From positions 1 to 64,000 of the forward strand of contig NZ_SZXJ01000027.1 in the NCBI RefSeq assembly GCF_005281345.1: a DNA stretch of 64,000 nt. The letters are read 5' to 3'. A program made the position numbers and the translations under genes. The notes beneath the pieces were generated by a model. That model saw nothing but the letters and a program-made list of their open reading frames with translations, was not told the DNA's origin and searched no databases. Below are positions 33,707 through 42,078 of this stretch, in pieces (position 1 is the stretch's first letter; each line of letters starts with the position of its first letter). Source of the DNA: Citrobacter sp. wls619 (GTDB taxonomy: Bacteria; Pseudomonadota; Gammaproteobacteria; Enterobacterales; Enterobacteriaceae).

Positions 33707-34375
33707 ATGCAAGAAAGTATCCAACTGGTCATTGATTCGCTGCCGTATCTGCTGAAAGGGGCGGTATTTACGCTCCAACTGAGTATCGGCGGGATGTTTT
33801 TTGGCCTGGTGCTGGGGTTCATCCTGGCGCTAATGCGTTTATCGTCACTGTTGCCTGTGCGCTGGCTGGCGCGCTTTTATATCTCGGTCTTTCGCGGTAC
33901 GCCGTTAATTGCCCAGCTGTTTATGATCTACTATGGTCTGCCGCAGTTTGGGATTGAGCTGGACCCGATCCCGGCTGCAATGATCGGTCTGTCGCTGAAT
34001 ACCGCGGCTTACGCGGCAGAAACGCTGCGTGCGGCCATCTCCTCCATTGATAAAGGGCAGTGGGAAGCCGGGGCGAGTATCGGTATGACGCCGTGGCAGA
34101 CGATGCGTAGGGCGATTCTCCCGCAGGCGGCACGCGTGGCATTGCCGCCGCTGAGCAACAGTTTTATCAGTCTGGTGAAAGACACCTCACTGGCCGCGAC
34201 CATCCAGGTACCGGAACTGTTCCGCCAGGCGCAGCTGATTACTTCACGCACGCTGGAGGTGTTTACCATGTATCTGGCGGCCTCGCTGATTTACTGGGTC
34301 ATGGCGACGGTGCTTTCTGCGCTGCAGAACTATTTTGAAGAACAGCTCAACCGCCAGGAGAGAGATCCGAAATGA
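33707..34375 (+). CDS. tcyL: Cystine ABC transporter permease
   Basis: A 222-residue His/Glu/Gln/Arg-type amino-acid permease (YecS), the E. coli length. The EAA loop near the centre contains EAGASIGMTPWQTMRRAILPQAARVALPP. It forms the membrane pore with the ATPase TcyN, whose start overlaps its stop by 4 nt. Confidence 0.95.
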   Translation: MQESIQLVIDSLPYLLKGAVFTLQLSIGGMFFGLVLGFILALMRLSSLLPVRWLARFYISVFRGTPLIAQLFMIYYGLPQFGIELDPIPAAMIGLSLNTAAYAAETLRAAISSIDKGQWEAGASIGMTPWQTMRRAILPQAARVALPPLSNSFISLVKDTSLAATIQVPELFRQAQLITSRTLEVFTMYLAASLIYWVMATVLSALQNYFEEQLNRQERDPK

Positions 34376-35124
34376 GTGCTATTGAAGTCAGAAACCTGGT
34401 GAAAAAATTTCACGGGCAAACGGTACTGCACGGCATTGATCTGGACGTTAAGCCTGGAGAAGTCGTGGCGATTATCGGGCCGAGCGGTTCAGGCAAAACC
34501 ACGCTGCTACGCAGTATTAATTTGCTGGAACAACCAGAGGCGGGCACCATCAAGGTCGGAGACATTACCATTGATACCGCACGCTCCTTAAGCCAGCAGA
34601 AAGGACTGATTCGCCAGTTGCGCCAGCATGTGGGGTTTGTGTTCCAGAACTTTAATTTATTTCCACATCGCACCGTACTGGAAAACATTATTGAAGGTCC
34701 GGTCATTGTGAAGGGAGAAGCGAAGGCGGAGGCGACAGCGCGTGCGCGTGAACTTCTGGCAAAGGTTGGGCTTGCGGGTAAAGAGAGTAGCTATCCACGG
34801 CGGTTATCCGGCGGTCAGCAGCAGCGTGTCGCCATTGCCCGGGCGCTGGCTATGCGTCCGGAAGTGATTCTTTTTGATGAACCGACCTCCGCGCTGGACC
34901 CGGAACTGGTTGGCGAAGTGCTTAATACTATTCGTCAGCTGGCGCAGGAAAAACGCACCATGGTCATTGTGACACATGAAATGAGTTTTGCGCGTGACGT
35001 TGCTGACCGGGCGATATTTATGGATCAGGGCAAGATAGTGGAGCAGGGGCCGGCAAAATCCTTATTTACGCATCCACAGCAACCGCGAACCCGTCAGTTT
35101 CTTGAAAAGTTCCTGATGCAATAA
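34372..35124 (+). CDS. tcyN: Cystine ABC transporter ATP-binding protein
   Basis: A 250-residue ABC ATPase (YecC), the E. coli length. Walker A GPSGSGKTT, Q-loop VFQNFNLFPH, signature LSGGQQQRVAIARAL and Walker B VILFDEPTSALDPE are intact. It powers cystine import with TcyL and TcyJ. It ends the transporter cluster, and a 231-bp AT-rich gap follows before sdiA. Confidence 0.95.
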   Translation: MSAIEVRNLVKKFHGQTVLHGIDLDVKPGEVVAIIGPSGSGKTTLLRSINLLEQPEAGTIKVGDITIDTARSLSQQKGLIRQLRQHVGFVFQNFNLFPHRTVLENIIEGPVIVKGEAKAEATARARELLAKVGLAGKESSYPRRLSGGQQQRVAIARALAMRPEVILFDEPTSALDPELVGEVLNTIRQLAQEKRTMVIVTHEMSFARDVADRAIFMDQGKIVEQGPAKSLFTHPQQPRTRQFLEKFLMQ

Positions 35125-35355
35125 AAGGTCAGAGAGCACTCATCGAAATAGTTTTTTTGGTGAGTGTTTATTGCATAACTATTTATAATTACTGCTTTAT
35201 TATTATTGCTTCATCCTGCCAGCATTGTGGGCTGTTACGTTACACTCAAGTAATTTGTTATTTGTCCGATAATTTGCATATATAAAATACATTTATGTGT
35301 TAGCTTGTTTCATACATTTGGATGATTATCAATCTCAGGGGCATTACCACTTAGT

Positions 35356-36078
35356 ATGCAGGATCATGATTTCTTCACCTGGCGACGGAGCATGCTGTTA
35401 CGCTTTCAGGAAATGGCGGCGGCAGAGGATGTCTATAACGAATTACAACATCAGACGCAGCACTTAGAGTTCGATTTTTATGCGCTCTGTGTCCGGCATC
35501 CCGTACCCTTTACCCGACCTAAAACGGTACTTCATACGACGTATCCCAAAGCCTGGGTCGCACATTATCAATCAGAAAATTATTTCGCTATCGATCCGGT
35601 ACTGAAACCCGAAAACTTCAGTCAGGGCCACTTACCGTGGGATGATACCCTGTTCCGTGACGCACAACCGCTGTGGGACGCCGCGCGTAATCACGGTCTG
35701 CGCAAGGGGATGACGCAATGCTTAATGTTGCCAAACCGGGCACTAGGCTTTTTGTCCGTGTCACGCGCGAGTTTGCGTAATGGCCGCTTTGCACAGGATG
35801 AAGTCGAGCTCAGGATGCAACTGCTGGTACGAGAAAGTCTGTCAGTACTTATGCGGCTGGAAGATGACATGGTCATGGCGCCGGAGATGCGCTTTAGCAA
35901 GCGCGAAAAAGAGATTCTGAAATGGACAGCTGAGGGGAAAACCTCTTCCGAGATAGCAATGATTCTGTCGATCTCTGAAAATACCGTTAACTTTCATCAG
36001 AAGAATATGCAGAAGAAGTTTAACGCGCCAAACAAAACACAGATTGCTTGTTATGCTGCCGCAACGGGGCTTATCTGA
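35356..36078 (+). CDS. sdiA: Quorum-sensing transcriptional regulator SdiA
   Basis: A 240-residue LuxR-type protein, the E. coli length, that senses acyl-homoserine lactones made by other species; no luxI-type synthase is present here. The N-terminal half has the ligand-domain residues (TYPKAWVAHYQSENYFAIDPVL, FLSVSRASL). The C-terminal helix-turn-helix has FSKREKEILKWTAEGKTSSEIAMI and NTVNFHQKNMQKKFN. It converges on yecF. Confidence 0.95.
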   Translation: MQDHDFFTWRRSMLLRFQEMAAAEDVYNELQHQTQHLEFDFYALCVRHPVPFTRPKTVLHTTYPKAWVAHYQSENYFAIDPVLKPENFSQGHLPWDDTLFRDAQPLWDAARNHGLRKGMTQCLMLPNRALGFLSVSRASLRNGRFAQDEVELRMQLLVRESLSVLMRLEDDMVMAPEMRFSKREKEILKWTAEGKTSSEIAMILSISENTVNFHQKNMQKKFNAPNKTQIACYAAATGLI

Positions 36079-36107
36079 ATAAAATGTCGTTCTGAGTGTC
36101 AGACGCA

Positions 36108-36142
36108 AAACCGGCTGAGAGCATCGCTGTCAGCCGGTTTCT
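36108..36142. terminator. Bidirectional terminator between sdiA and yecF
   Basis: AAACCGGCTGA pairs with TCAGCCGGTTT around GAGCATCGCTG. The A-rich left flank and TTTCTTAT right flank allow termination in both directions; it lies between convergent sdiA and yecF. Confidence 0.8.
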
Positions 36143-36144
36143 TA

Positions 36145-36369
36145 TCACTGACGATAGGCCTGTTTAATTTGTTTAACAGTGCTGGTAAATACCGCGGCCT
36201 GTGTTTCGTCCTCAATTAGCGCGATCTGTTTTTCCATTTTAAGAATCACGCGTCCTGCATCGGCTTGTCCCATAGCCTGCAGCATCAGCGTTAACATGGC
36301 CTTCAGGCAGGTGACTTCATTAGCCAGTTCTTGATTATTCTCAGCAGTGGAAAAATCAGGCGTACTCAT
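36145..36369 (-). CDS. yecF: DUF2594 family protein YecF
   Basis: A 74-residue cytosolic protein matching E. coli YecF (DUF2594), beginning [21 protein letters not shown] with a helical Leu-rich core. Function is unknown. It converges on sdiA and is divergent from uvrY across a 460-bp spacer. Confidence 0.9.
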   Translation of the reverse strand: MSTPDFSTAENNQELANEVTCLKAMLTLMLQAMGQADAGRVILKMEKQIALIEDETQAAVFTSTVKQIKQAYRQ

Positions 36370-36829
36370 TTATTTTCCTCGTTATGTTTCAATGAAAAAG
36401 TGCGATGGCAAACGTCAAGGCGGCGGAGTATACCATAAGCTCGGCTAAAAATATCTGAGGTTGTTTTTTGCGCAAACAAAACCCAATGAGATTAAAATAA
36501 ACAAGATGTTGCAGTGCATATATTTTCTCCACTCTTTGTTTATTCCGAGTATTTTACTCGTTAATTATTGTTACAAGCTTACCTTCCTATTTAGCATTCG
36601 ACGTAAGAATATGAATTTTTTGTCACTATTCTGAAACAGCTATGCAGATATACGTGCGGGCAAACGCCCTTCACCCGTGAAAGTTTCCACAGTTCGTACA
36701 ATCTAATTTCCAAAAACGAGAGCAAAATCGAAAGTCGGGTGTTTTTTAGATTTCAAAGTTGAGATAAAACCCGTTAACATAGGACCGATTAACTATCGGT
36801 AGCGTTATCCCTATTCTGGAGATATTCCT
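36370..36829. other. Intergenic region upstream of uvrY
   Basis: This 460-bp region separates the start codons of yecF and uvrY. It is AT-rich (for example 36480-36600) and has no ORF with a credible ribosome site. It must contain both promoters, but I could not identify specific operators. Confidence 0.5.
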
Positions 36830-37486
36830 TTGATCAACGTTTTTCTTGTTGATGACCACGAACTGGTGCGCGCAGGGATACGACGCATTCTGGAAGATAT
36901 AAAAGGCATTAAAGTTGTCGGCGAGGCGTGCTGCGGCGAAGATGCGGTCAAATGGTGCCGCGCTAACGCTGTCGACGTTGTGCTGATGGACATGAATATG
37001 CCCGGTATTGGCGGTCTGGAGGCAACCCGCAAAATTGCGCGTTCCTCGGCTGACATTAAAGTGATCATGTTGACTGTTCATACCGAAAACCCGTTGCCGG
37101 CAAAAGTTATGCAGGCGGGAGCCGCGGGCTATCTCAGTAAGGGAGCCGCCCCTCAGGAAGTCGTGAGCGCGATTCGTTCGGTTTTTTCCGGACAGCGCTA
37201 CATTGCTTCCGATATTGCTCAACAAATGGCGCTTAGCCAGATTGAGCCAGAGAAAACGGAAACCCCGTTTGCCAGTTTGTCTGAACGTGAATTGCAGATT
37301 ATGCTGATGATCACCAAAGGCCAGAAGGTCAATGAGATCTCAGAACAACTGAATCTTAGTCCCAAAACAGTGAACAGCTACCGCTATCGAATGTTCAGTA
37401 AATTAAACATTCATGGCGATGTGGAGCTGACTCACCTGGCAATTCGCCATGGCCTGTGTAATGCGGAGACATTAACAAGCCTGTGA
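36830..37486 (+). CDS. uvrY: Response regulator UvrY (BarA partner)
   Basis: A 218-residue NarL/FixJ response regulator (SirA in Salmonella), the E. coli length. The receiver phospho-acceptor is Asp54 in [10 protein letters not shown]; Asp8/Asp9 and Lys104-type residues (YLSKGAAP) are present. The helix-turn-helix includes [25 protein letters not shown] and [10 protein letters not shown]. It activates the small RNAs CsrB and CsrC, which sequester CsrA. The start is a rare TTG, supported by homology. Its end overlaps uvrC. Confidence 0.96.
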   Translation: MINVFLVDDHELVRAGIRRILEDIKGIKVVGEACCGEDAVKWCRANAVDVVLMDMNMPGIGGLEATRKIARSSADIKVIMLTVHTENPLPAKVMQAGAAGYLSKGAAPQEVVSAIRSVFSGQRYIASDIAQQMALSQIEPEKTETPFASLSERELQIMLMITKGQKVNEISEQLNLSPKTVNSYRYRMFSKLNIHGDVELTHLAIRHGLCNAETLTSL

Positions 37487-39315
37487 CCGAACAGTTCGAT
37501 GCTAAAGCGTTTCTGAAAACTGTGACCAGCCAGCCTGGCGTCTATCGTATGTACGATACCGCCGGGACGGTTATCTATGTCGGTAAAGCGAAAGACCTGA
37601 AAAAACGGCTCTCCAGCTATTTCCGCAGCAACCTCGCGTCGCGTAAAACCGAAGCGCTGGTGGCACAAATTCAGCAGATTGATGTCACGGTGACGCACAC
37701 CGAAACTGAAGCATTATTGCTTGAGCACAATTACATCAAGCTGTACCAACCGCGCTATAACGTATTGCTGCGCGATGATAAATCCTATCCCTTTATTTTC
37801 CTCAGTGGCGATACCCATCCGCGTCTGGCGACGCATCGCGGTGCGAAGCATGCTAAAGGTGAATACTTTGGACCGTTTCCTAACGGTTACGCCGTCCGTG
37901 AAACACTGGCGTTATTGCAGAAAATTTTCCCAATACGTCAATGCGAAAATAGCGTTTATCGCAACCGCTCGCGCCCGTGTTTGCAATATCAGATTGGCCG
38001 CTGTCTTGGGCCATGTGTCGCCGGTCTGGTGAGTGAAGAAGAGTACGCGCAGCAGGTCGACTATGTACGGCTGTTTTTATCCGGCAAAGACGACCAGGTG
38101 CTAACGCAACTGATCGCCCGGATGGAGAAGGCCAGCCAGAACCTTGAGTTTGAAGAGGCCGCGCGCATCCGCGACCAAATTCAGGCAGTTCGCCGCGTTA
38201 CTGAAAAACAGTTTGTTTCCAATACTGGCGACGATCTGGATGTTATCGGCGTGGCATTTGATGCCGGAATGGCCTGCGTACACGTCTTGTTCATTCGTCA
38301 GGGCAAAGTGTTAGGCAGTCGCAGCTATTTTCCTAAAGTACCAGGGGGAACGGAACTGGGCGAGGTGGTTGAAACCTTCGTTGGGCAGTTCTATTTACAG
38401 GGTAGCCAGGTGCGAACCTTGCCTGGTGAGATCCTGCTTGATTTCAATCTTAGCGATAAGACGCTGTTGGCTGACTCTTTGTCTGAGCTGGCCGGGCGGA
38501 AGATTAACGTCCAGACGAAACCGCGAGGCGATCGCGCCCGATATTTGAAGCTGGCGCGTACCAATGCGGCTACGGCGTTAACCACCAAACTTTCCCAGCA
38601 GTCCACGATTACCCAACGTCTGACGGCGCTGGCATCCGTGCTGAAACTGCCTGCGGTAAAACGCATGGAGTGTTTTGACATTAGCCACACGATGGGCGAG
38701 CAGACCGTTGCCTCCTGCGTAGTTTTTGACGCTAACGGGCCGCTGCGCGCAGAGTATCGCCGCTATAACATTACGGGTATTACGCCGGGTGATGATTACG
38801 CGGCGATGAACCAGGTACTGCGCCGGCGTTACGGTAAGGCAATAGAAGAAAGCAAGATCCCGGATGTTATTTTGATCGACGGCGGTAAAGGCCAGCTAGG
38901 GCAGGCGAAAGCGGTTTTTGCTGAACTGGACGTGCCCTGGGATAAACAGCACCCTCTGTTACTGGGTGTGGCAAAAGGGGCAGATCGCAAAGCCGGCCTG
39001 GAAACCCTGTTTTTTGAACCGGAAGGCGAGGGGTTTAGCCTGCCGCCGGACTCCCCTGCGTTGCACGTGATTCAGCATATCCGCGATGAGTCTCACGATC
39101 ACGCCATCAGCGGACACCGTAAAAAACGGGCGAAGGTGAAAAGCACCAGCACGCTGGAAACCATCGAAGGCGTTGGCCCTAAGCGCCGACAAATGTTGCT
39201 GAAATATATGGGGGGTTTGCAAGGGCTTCGTAACGCCAGTGTCGAAGAAATTGCAAAAGTGCCGGGTATTTCGCAAGCTCTGGCAGAAAAGATCTTCTAC
39301 TCGTTGAAACATTAG
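37483..39315 (+). CDS. uvrC: Excinuclease ABC subunit C
   Basis: A 610-residue dual endonuclease of nucleotide excision repair, the E. coli length. In order: GIY-YIG nuclease ([25 protein letters not shown], residues about 16-40), Cys-rich linker, UVR domain ([16 protein letters not shown]), RNase H-like nuclease ([23 protein letters not shown]) and tandem helix-hairpin-helix at the C-terminus. The GTG start overlaps the uvrY stop, so the two are translationally coupled. Confidence 0.97.
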   Translation: MTEQFDAKAFLKTVTSQPGVYRMYDTAGTVIYVGKAKDLKKRLSSYFRSNLASRKTEALVAQIQQIDVTVTHTETEALLLEHNYIKLYQPRYNVLLRDDKSYPFIFLSGDTHPRLATHRGAKHAKGEYFGPFPNGYAVRETLALLQKIFPIRQCENSVYRNRSRPCLQYQIGRCLGPCVAGLVSEEEYAQQVDYVRLFLSGKDDQVLTQLIARMEKASQNLEFEEAARIRDQIQAVRRVTEKQFVSNTGDDLDVIGVAFDAGMACVHVLFIRQGKVLGSRSYFPKVPGGTELGEVVETFVGQFYLQGSQVRTLPGEILLDFNLSDKTLLADSLSELAGRKINVQTKPRGDRARYLKLARTNAATALTTKLSQQSTITQRLTALASVLKLPAVKRMECFDISHTMGEQTVASCVVFDANGPLRAEYRRYNITGITPGDDYAAMNQVLRRRYGKAIEESKIPDVILIDGGKGQLGQAKAVFAELDVPWDKQHPLLLGVAKGADRKAGLETLFFEPEGEGFSLPPDSPALHVIQHIRDESHDHAISGHRKKRAKVKSTSTLETIEGVGPKRRQMLLKYMGGLQGLRNASVEEIAKVPGISQALAEKIFYSLKH

Positions 39316-39370
39316 GCCCTCTGTAGCAACATAGGGGTAATTTCACTGACAACAGATAGTTATCCGTCAT

Positions 39371-39919
39371 ATGCAATTTAATATCCCTACATTGCTCACG
39401 CTGTTTCGCGTCATTCTGATCCCATTCTTTGTATTGGCGTTTTATCTGCCATTCACTTGGGCTCCCTTCGTTTGTGCGCTGATTTTCTGTATCGCAGCCG
39501 TTACCGACTGGTTTGACGGTTTTCTGGCGCGCCGTTGGAACCAAAGCACGCGTTTCGGGGCGTTCCTCGATCCGGTGGCTGATAAGGTCCTGGTGGCTAT
39601 CGCGATGGTGCTGGTGACGGAGCACTACCACAGCTGGTGGGTGACATTGCCTGCCGCCACGATGATCGCGCGTGAAATTATCATTTCAGCGCTGCGTGAA
39701 TGGATGGCAGAACTTGGCAAGCGTAGCAGCGTGGCGGTGTCGTGGATCGGTAAAGTCAAAACAACATCGCAAATGGCGGCACTGGCATGGCTGCTGTGGC
39801 GTCCAAATATCTGGGTAGAGTATGCCGGGATTGCACTTTTCTTTGTCGCCGCGATTCTGACTTTATGGTCAATGTTCCAGTATTTGAGCGCTGCACGGGG
39901 AGATTTGCTTGATCAGTGA
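39371..39919 (+). CDS. pgsA: CDP-diacylglycerol-glycerol-3-phosphate 3-phosphatidyltransferase
   Basis: A 182-residue inner-membrane enzyme making phosphatidylglycerol phosphate, the first committed step to phosphatidylglycerol and cardiolipin. The CDP-alcohol phosphotransferase motif is intact: [20 protein letters not shown] followed by LDPVADK. Four or five hydrophobic segments are visible. It follows uvrC and precedes the tRNA operon, as in E. coli. Confidence 0.96.
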   Translation: MQFNIPTLLTLFRVILIPFFVLAFYLPFTWAPFVCALIFCIAAVTDWFDGFLARRWNQSTRFGAFLDPVADKVLVAIAMVLVTEHYHSWWVTLPAATMIAREIIISALREWMAELGKRSSVAVSWIGKVKTTSQMAALAWLLWRPNIWVEYAGIALFFVAAILTLWSMFQYLSAARGDLLDQ

Positions 39920-39969
39920 TCGTTTCGACGCAAATTTCAGCAAACGATCGTCAGTGGTGAAAAATATCG

Positions 39970-39997
39970 TTGACTCATTGCGTCAGGTAAGTAGAAT
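39970..39997 (+). promoter_or_regulatory. Sigma-70 promoter of the glyW-cysT-leuZ tRNA operon
   Basis: TTGACT at 39970-39975 and TAGAAT at 39992-39997 are separated by 16 bp, with the GC-containing discriminator GCAACGC after it. It lies about 75 bp upstream of the first tRNA sequence. Confidence 0.75.
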
Positions 39998-40070
39998 GCA
40001 ACGCATCGAACGGCAGCACTGATTGCCAGACGATAACAAAATCAAGTGATTAACAAAGTTACTTGGTGAT

Positions 40071-40098
40071 GCGGGAATAGCTCAGTTGGTAGAGCACG
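40071..40098 (+). pseudogene. glyW: Truncated tRNA-Gly gene (glyW remnant)
   Basis: GCGGGAATAGCTCAGTTGGT plus AGAGCACG matches the first 28 nt of E. coli glyW (acceptor 5' strand and D arm). After that the sequence diverges to TAAAACATCGG; the anticodon arm, T arm, acceptor 3' strand and CCA are absent. The 48 nt between it and cysT form two small hairpins (AAACATC/GATGTTT and TGGCT/AGCCA) but no tRNA. The gene cannot make tRNA-Gly. Other glycine tRNA genes elsewhere in enteric genomes presumably cover the loss. Confidence 0.88.
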
Positions 40099-40146
40099 TA
40101 AAACATCGGCATTTGCGGATGTTTGGCTGTAAAGCCAGAAGATTTC

Positions 40147-40220
40147 GGCGCGTTAGCAAAGCGGTTATGTAGCGGATTGCAAATCCGTCTAGTCCGGTTC
40201 GACTCCGGAACGCGCCTCCA
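40147..40220 (+). tRNA. cysT: tRNA-Cys (GCA)
   Basis: A complete 74-nt tRNA with acceptor stem GGCGCGT/ACGCGCC, anticodon GCA at 40179-40181, T-arm GGTTCGACTCC and encoded CCA at the end. It matches E. coli cysT with few changes and is the middle gene of the operon. E. coli has only one tRNA-Cys gene, so this copy is probably essential. Confidence 0.96.
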
Positions 40221-40232
40221 ATTTCTTCCCGA

Positions 40233-40319
40233 GCCCGGATGGTGGAATCGGTAGACACAAGGGATTTAAAATCCCTCGGCGTTCGCGCTGTGTGGGTTCA
40301 AGTCCCACTCCGGGTACCA
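40233..40319 (+). tRNA. leuZ: tRNA-Leu (TAA)
   Basis: An 87-nt class II tRNA with acceptor stem GCCCGGA/TCCGGGT, anticodon TAA at 40267-40269 in the loop TTTAAAA, a long variable arm and encoded CCA. The T-stem GTGGG/CCCAC has a paired (compensated) change from the E. coli GCGGG/CCCGC. A terminator follows, then an accessory block of genes. Confidence 0.96.
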
Positions 40320-40361
40320 TGGGAAAGAACAGAATAATCAAAGCAATAAGCAGTGTCGTGA

Positions 40362-40384
40362 AACCACCTACGGGTGGTTTTTTT
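40362..40384 (+). terminator. Intrinsic terminator of the tRNA operon
   Basis: AACCACC pairs with GGTGGTT around a TACG loop and is followed by a run of Ts (TTTTTTT with the stem end). It lies about 42 nt after leuZ. Confidence 0.9.
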
Positions 40385-40487
40385 GTGCCTGAAACGGACT
40401 GACAGCTTATAGCTTGCGTCGCAATACCCACCTGTAAAGCAAAACCGCCAAAACGCCCAATTCACCAACATGATTTAGCCCATTCGT

Positions 40488-40832
40488 TTATCGGCGAATA
40501 GGCGTGCTCAGCCTAAACCCGCCCCGGGCCGGATTGTTCATGAACCCATCACGGGCGGGGTTATCGTTGTTGTTCTGAAAACCGCTCATTATGAGGGGAT
40601 CGTTAATGCCATCCTGAATCACAAAGGGTCTGTGGATCCGGTTACGGGCTCTGAGCGTAAACGCAAAATCATCCGCTCCGCCAATCACGATAACGCCATT
40701 ACCGGCAGCTAACGCAGCACTCAACTCTTGCTCTCTTTGAGCCTGACTTTGCAATGTGCCGGCTGCAACAGATGAAGACGCCAACAGCAGTAGCGCAAGG
40801 ACGGCGCATGAAAATACCCGTGGCAGTTTCAT
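40488..40832 (-). CDS. Small exported protein with NPARxGF repeats
   Basis: A 114-residue protein with a clear signal peptide (MKLPRVFSCAVLALLLLASS, cleavage near VAA-GTL). The mature part has a conserved-looking core NGVIVIGGADDFAFTLRARNRIHRPFVIQDGINDPL and then a tail with repeated NPARDGF and NPARGGF units. It contains no Cys after the signal region, so it is not a lipoprotein. I do not recognise the family. It opens the accessory block between leuZ and yecA and is divergent from the SRPBCC gene. Confidence 0.6.
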   Translation of the reverse strand: MKLPRVFSCAVLALLLLASSSVAAGTLQSQAQREQELSAALAAGNGVIVIGGADDFAFTLRARNRIHRPFVIQDGINDPLIMSGFQNNNDNPARDGFMNNPARGGFRLSTPIRR

Positions 40833-41049
40833 GATAAATACTCATAAATAATATGGCTATTAAAGTATAGCGTTTGATGTCGCTCTTATCCGGGCGGCAA
40901 ACCACCATTTTCTGGCTGCTGAGGCGGTGATTCTGGGAGGCCTGGCCGTGTAATTAAGCACTATAATAAAAACAGCTCACAGGTGATTATGCCTGTTCGT
41001 AGCACAGGCAGGTGCCGCAGATTTTTCACCCCATAGGGGAGAGAAGGCG

Positions 41050-41520
41050 ATGGCTGACTATCAGTTTTCCACAGTCTGGCGGGTTGAGGCTTCACTGCAG
41101 GATGTCTGGGATGTTTTCTCCCACCCGGATCAGTGGCCAGAATGGTGGAGAAGCCTTGAGCGTGTTGTTGAGATTAAAAAAGGCGATATACAGGGAGTCG
41201 GAGCGTTGCATCGTTACACCTGGAAGGGTGTGCTTCCGTATCGTCTAACCTTTGATATCAATGTATTAAATATTTTGCAGTACTCTCTTCTTGAAGGTGC
41301 TGCCAGCGGCGAGGTTGAAGGGCGCGGGGTATGGTCTTTTATTGATATCGGTAAGGAGACTATTGTCAGGTACGACTGGAATGTACGAACCACGATTCGC
41401 TGGATGAATATACTTGCCCCACTGGCAGCGCCGGTATTTCGCTGGAATCACGATACGGTAATGCGCGAGGGGGCGAAAGGATTAGCCCGTAAACTTGGCA
41501 CCCATGTGTATATATTCTGA
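41050..41520 (+). CDS. SRPBCC (START-like) superfamily protein
   Basis: A 156-residue protein with the polyketide cyclase/START-like pattern: an N-terminal strand FSTVWRVEASLQDVWDVFSHPDQWPEWWRSLE, central beta strands and a long C-terminal helix ending HDTVMREGAKGLARKLG. Such proteins enclose hydrophobic ligands; the ligand here is unknown. A good ribosome site (GGAGAGAAGG) precedes the ATG. A hairpin CCCCTG/CAGGGG with a short T-run at 41621-41643 could terminate it. Confidence 0.75.
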   Translation: MADYQFSTVWRVEASLQDVWDVFSHPDQWPEWWRSLERVVEIKKGDIQGVGALHRYTWKGVLPYRLTFDINVLNILQYSLLEGAASGEVEGRGVWSFIDIGKETIVRYDWNVRTTIRWMNILAPLAAPVFRWNHDTVMREGAKGLARKLGTHVYIF

Positions 41521-41524
41521 TTCA

Positions 41525-41615
41525 GAGCCTATCCCATTAGGGCTATTTTGCTTGCCATTTCGCCGCTGGCAGTGCTCAAACTGTTTGCGCCAATAACGCT
41601 TGCTGGGATAGGTTC
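41525..41615. repeat. 91-bp element with imperfect terminal inverted repeats
   Basis: GAGCCTATCCCA at 41525-41536 and its partner TGGGATAGGTTC at 41604-41615 match at 11 of 12 positions. The complementarity continues weakly inward for about 15 more bases. There is no coding content. The structure resembles a miniature inverted-repeat transposable element, but no target-site duplication is clear and the family is not identified. Confidence 0.45.
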
Positions 41616-41641
41616 TTCGTCCCCTGTTCTCAGGGGCCGTT

Positions 41642-41872
41642 TTATCCCTGAAAGTTAAAAATCCCGCCGTTGCTAACCTTAATCGCCTTGGAATAGGCAC
41701 ACAGTGCTGGATCGTTCGCCACGATACCACCATCGACCAGGACATTCTTTTACGGCAATGGGGGAAGTGAGTAAATACGCGCTGCTTCGAAATACGTCGG
41801 TGCTGCGGAGGTACCTGCATTTAAATATAGACAGGTTTTTGGCGGTGTTTCCTTAATAAGGATGAGGGATCT
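41642..41872 (-). pseudogene. Patatin-like phospholipase remnant
   Basis: Read leftward, one frame encodes a decayed patatin C-terminal part: AGTSAAPTYFEAARIYSLPPLP, an in-frame TAA, then KNVLVDGGIVANDPALCAYS KAIKVSNGG and a stop. The motifs TSAAPTYF and DGG(I)VAN(D)PAL are characteristic of patatin-family lipid acyl hydrolases, where the DGG Asp is the catalytic dyad partner. The N-terminal half with the GxSxG serine is missing and the frame is broken, so no active enzyme is made. Confidence 0.75.
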
Positions 41873-42078
41873 TCATGCCACCATTACTGTACTTTCGCGC
41901 CGGTAAGTGGCTTAATGGCGGCCACGTAGTTTCTTATTTCATTCACAGTTAACAGGTCTGTTATTGATGAATAACCTCCATCGACTCGCCTTTTTATGTC
42001 AGCGTCTGTCTGCTGTGATGATCGCCTGCGGTTTTTTATTCAGCCGTCGCTCAACTCTCATAACATGGACAGACAGCA

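Noticed and set aside
41482..41820. 112-codon leftward ORF beside the patatin remnant
   Set aside because: The patatin motifs are in a different frame; this ORF is an open shadow of the decayed gene and the neighbouring repeat.
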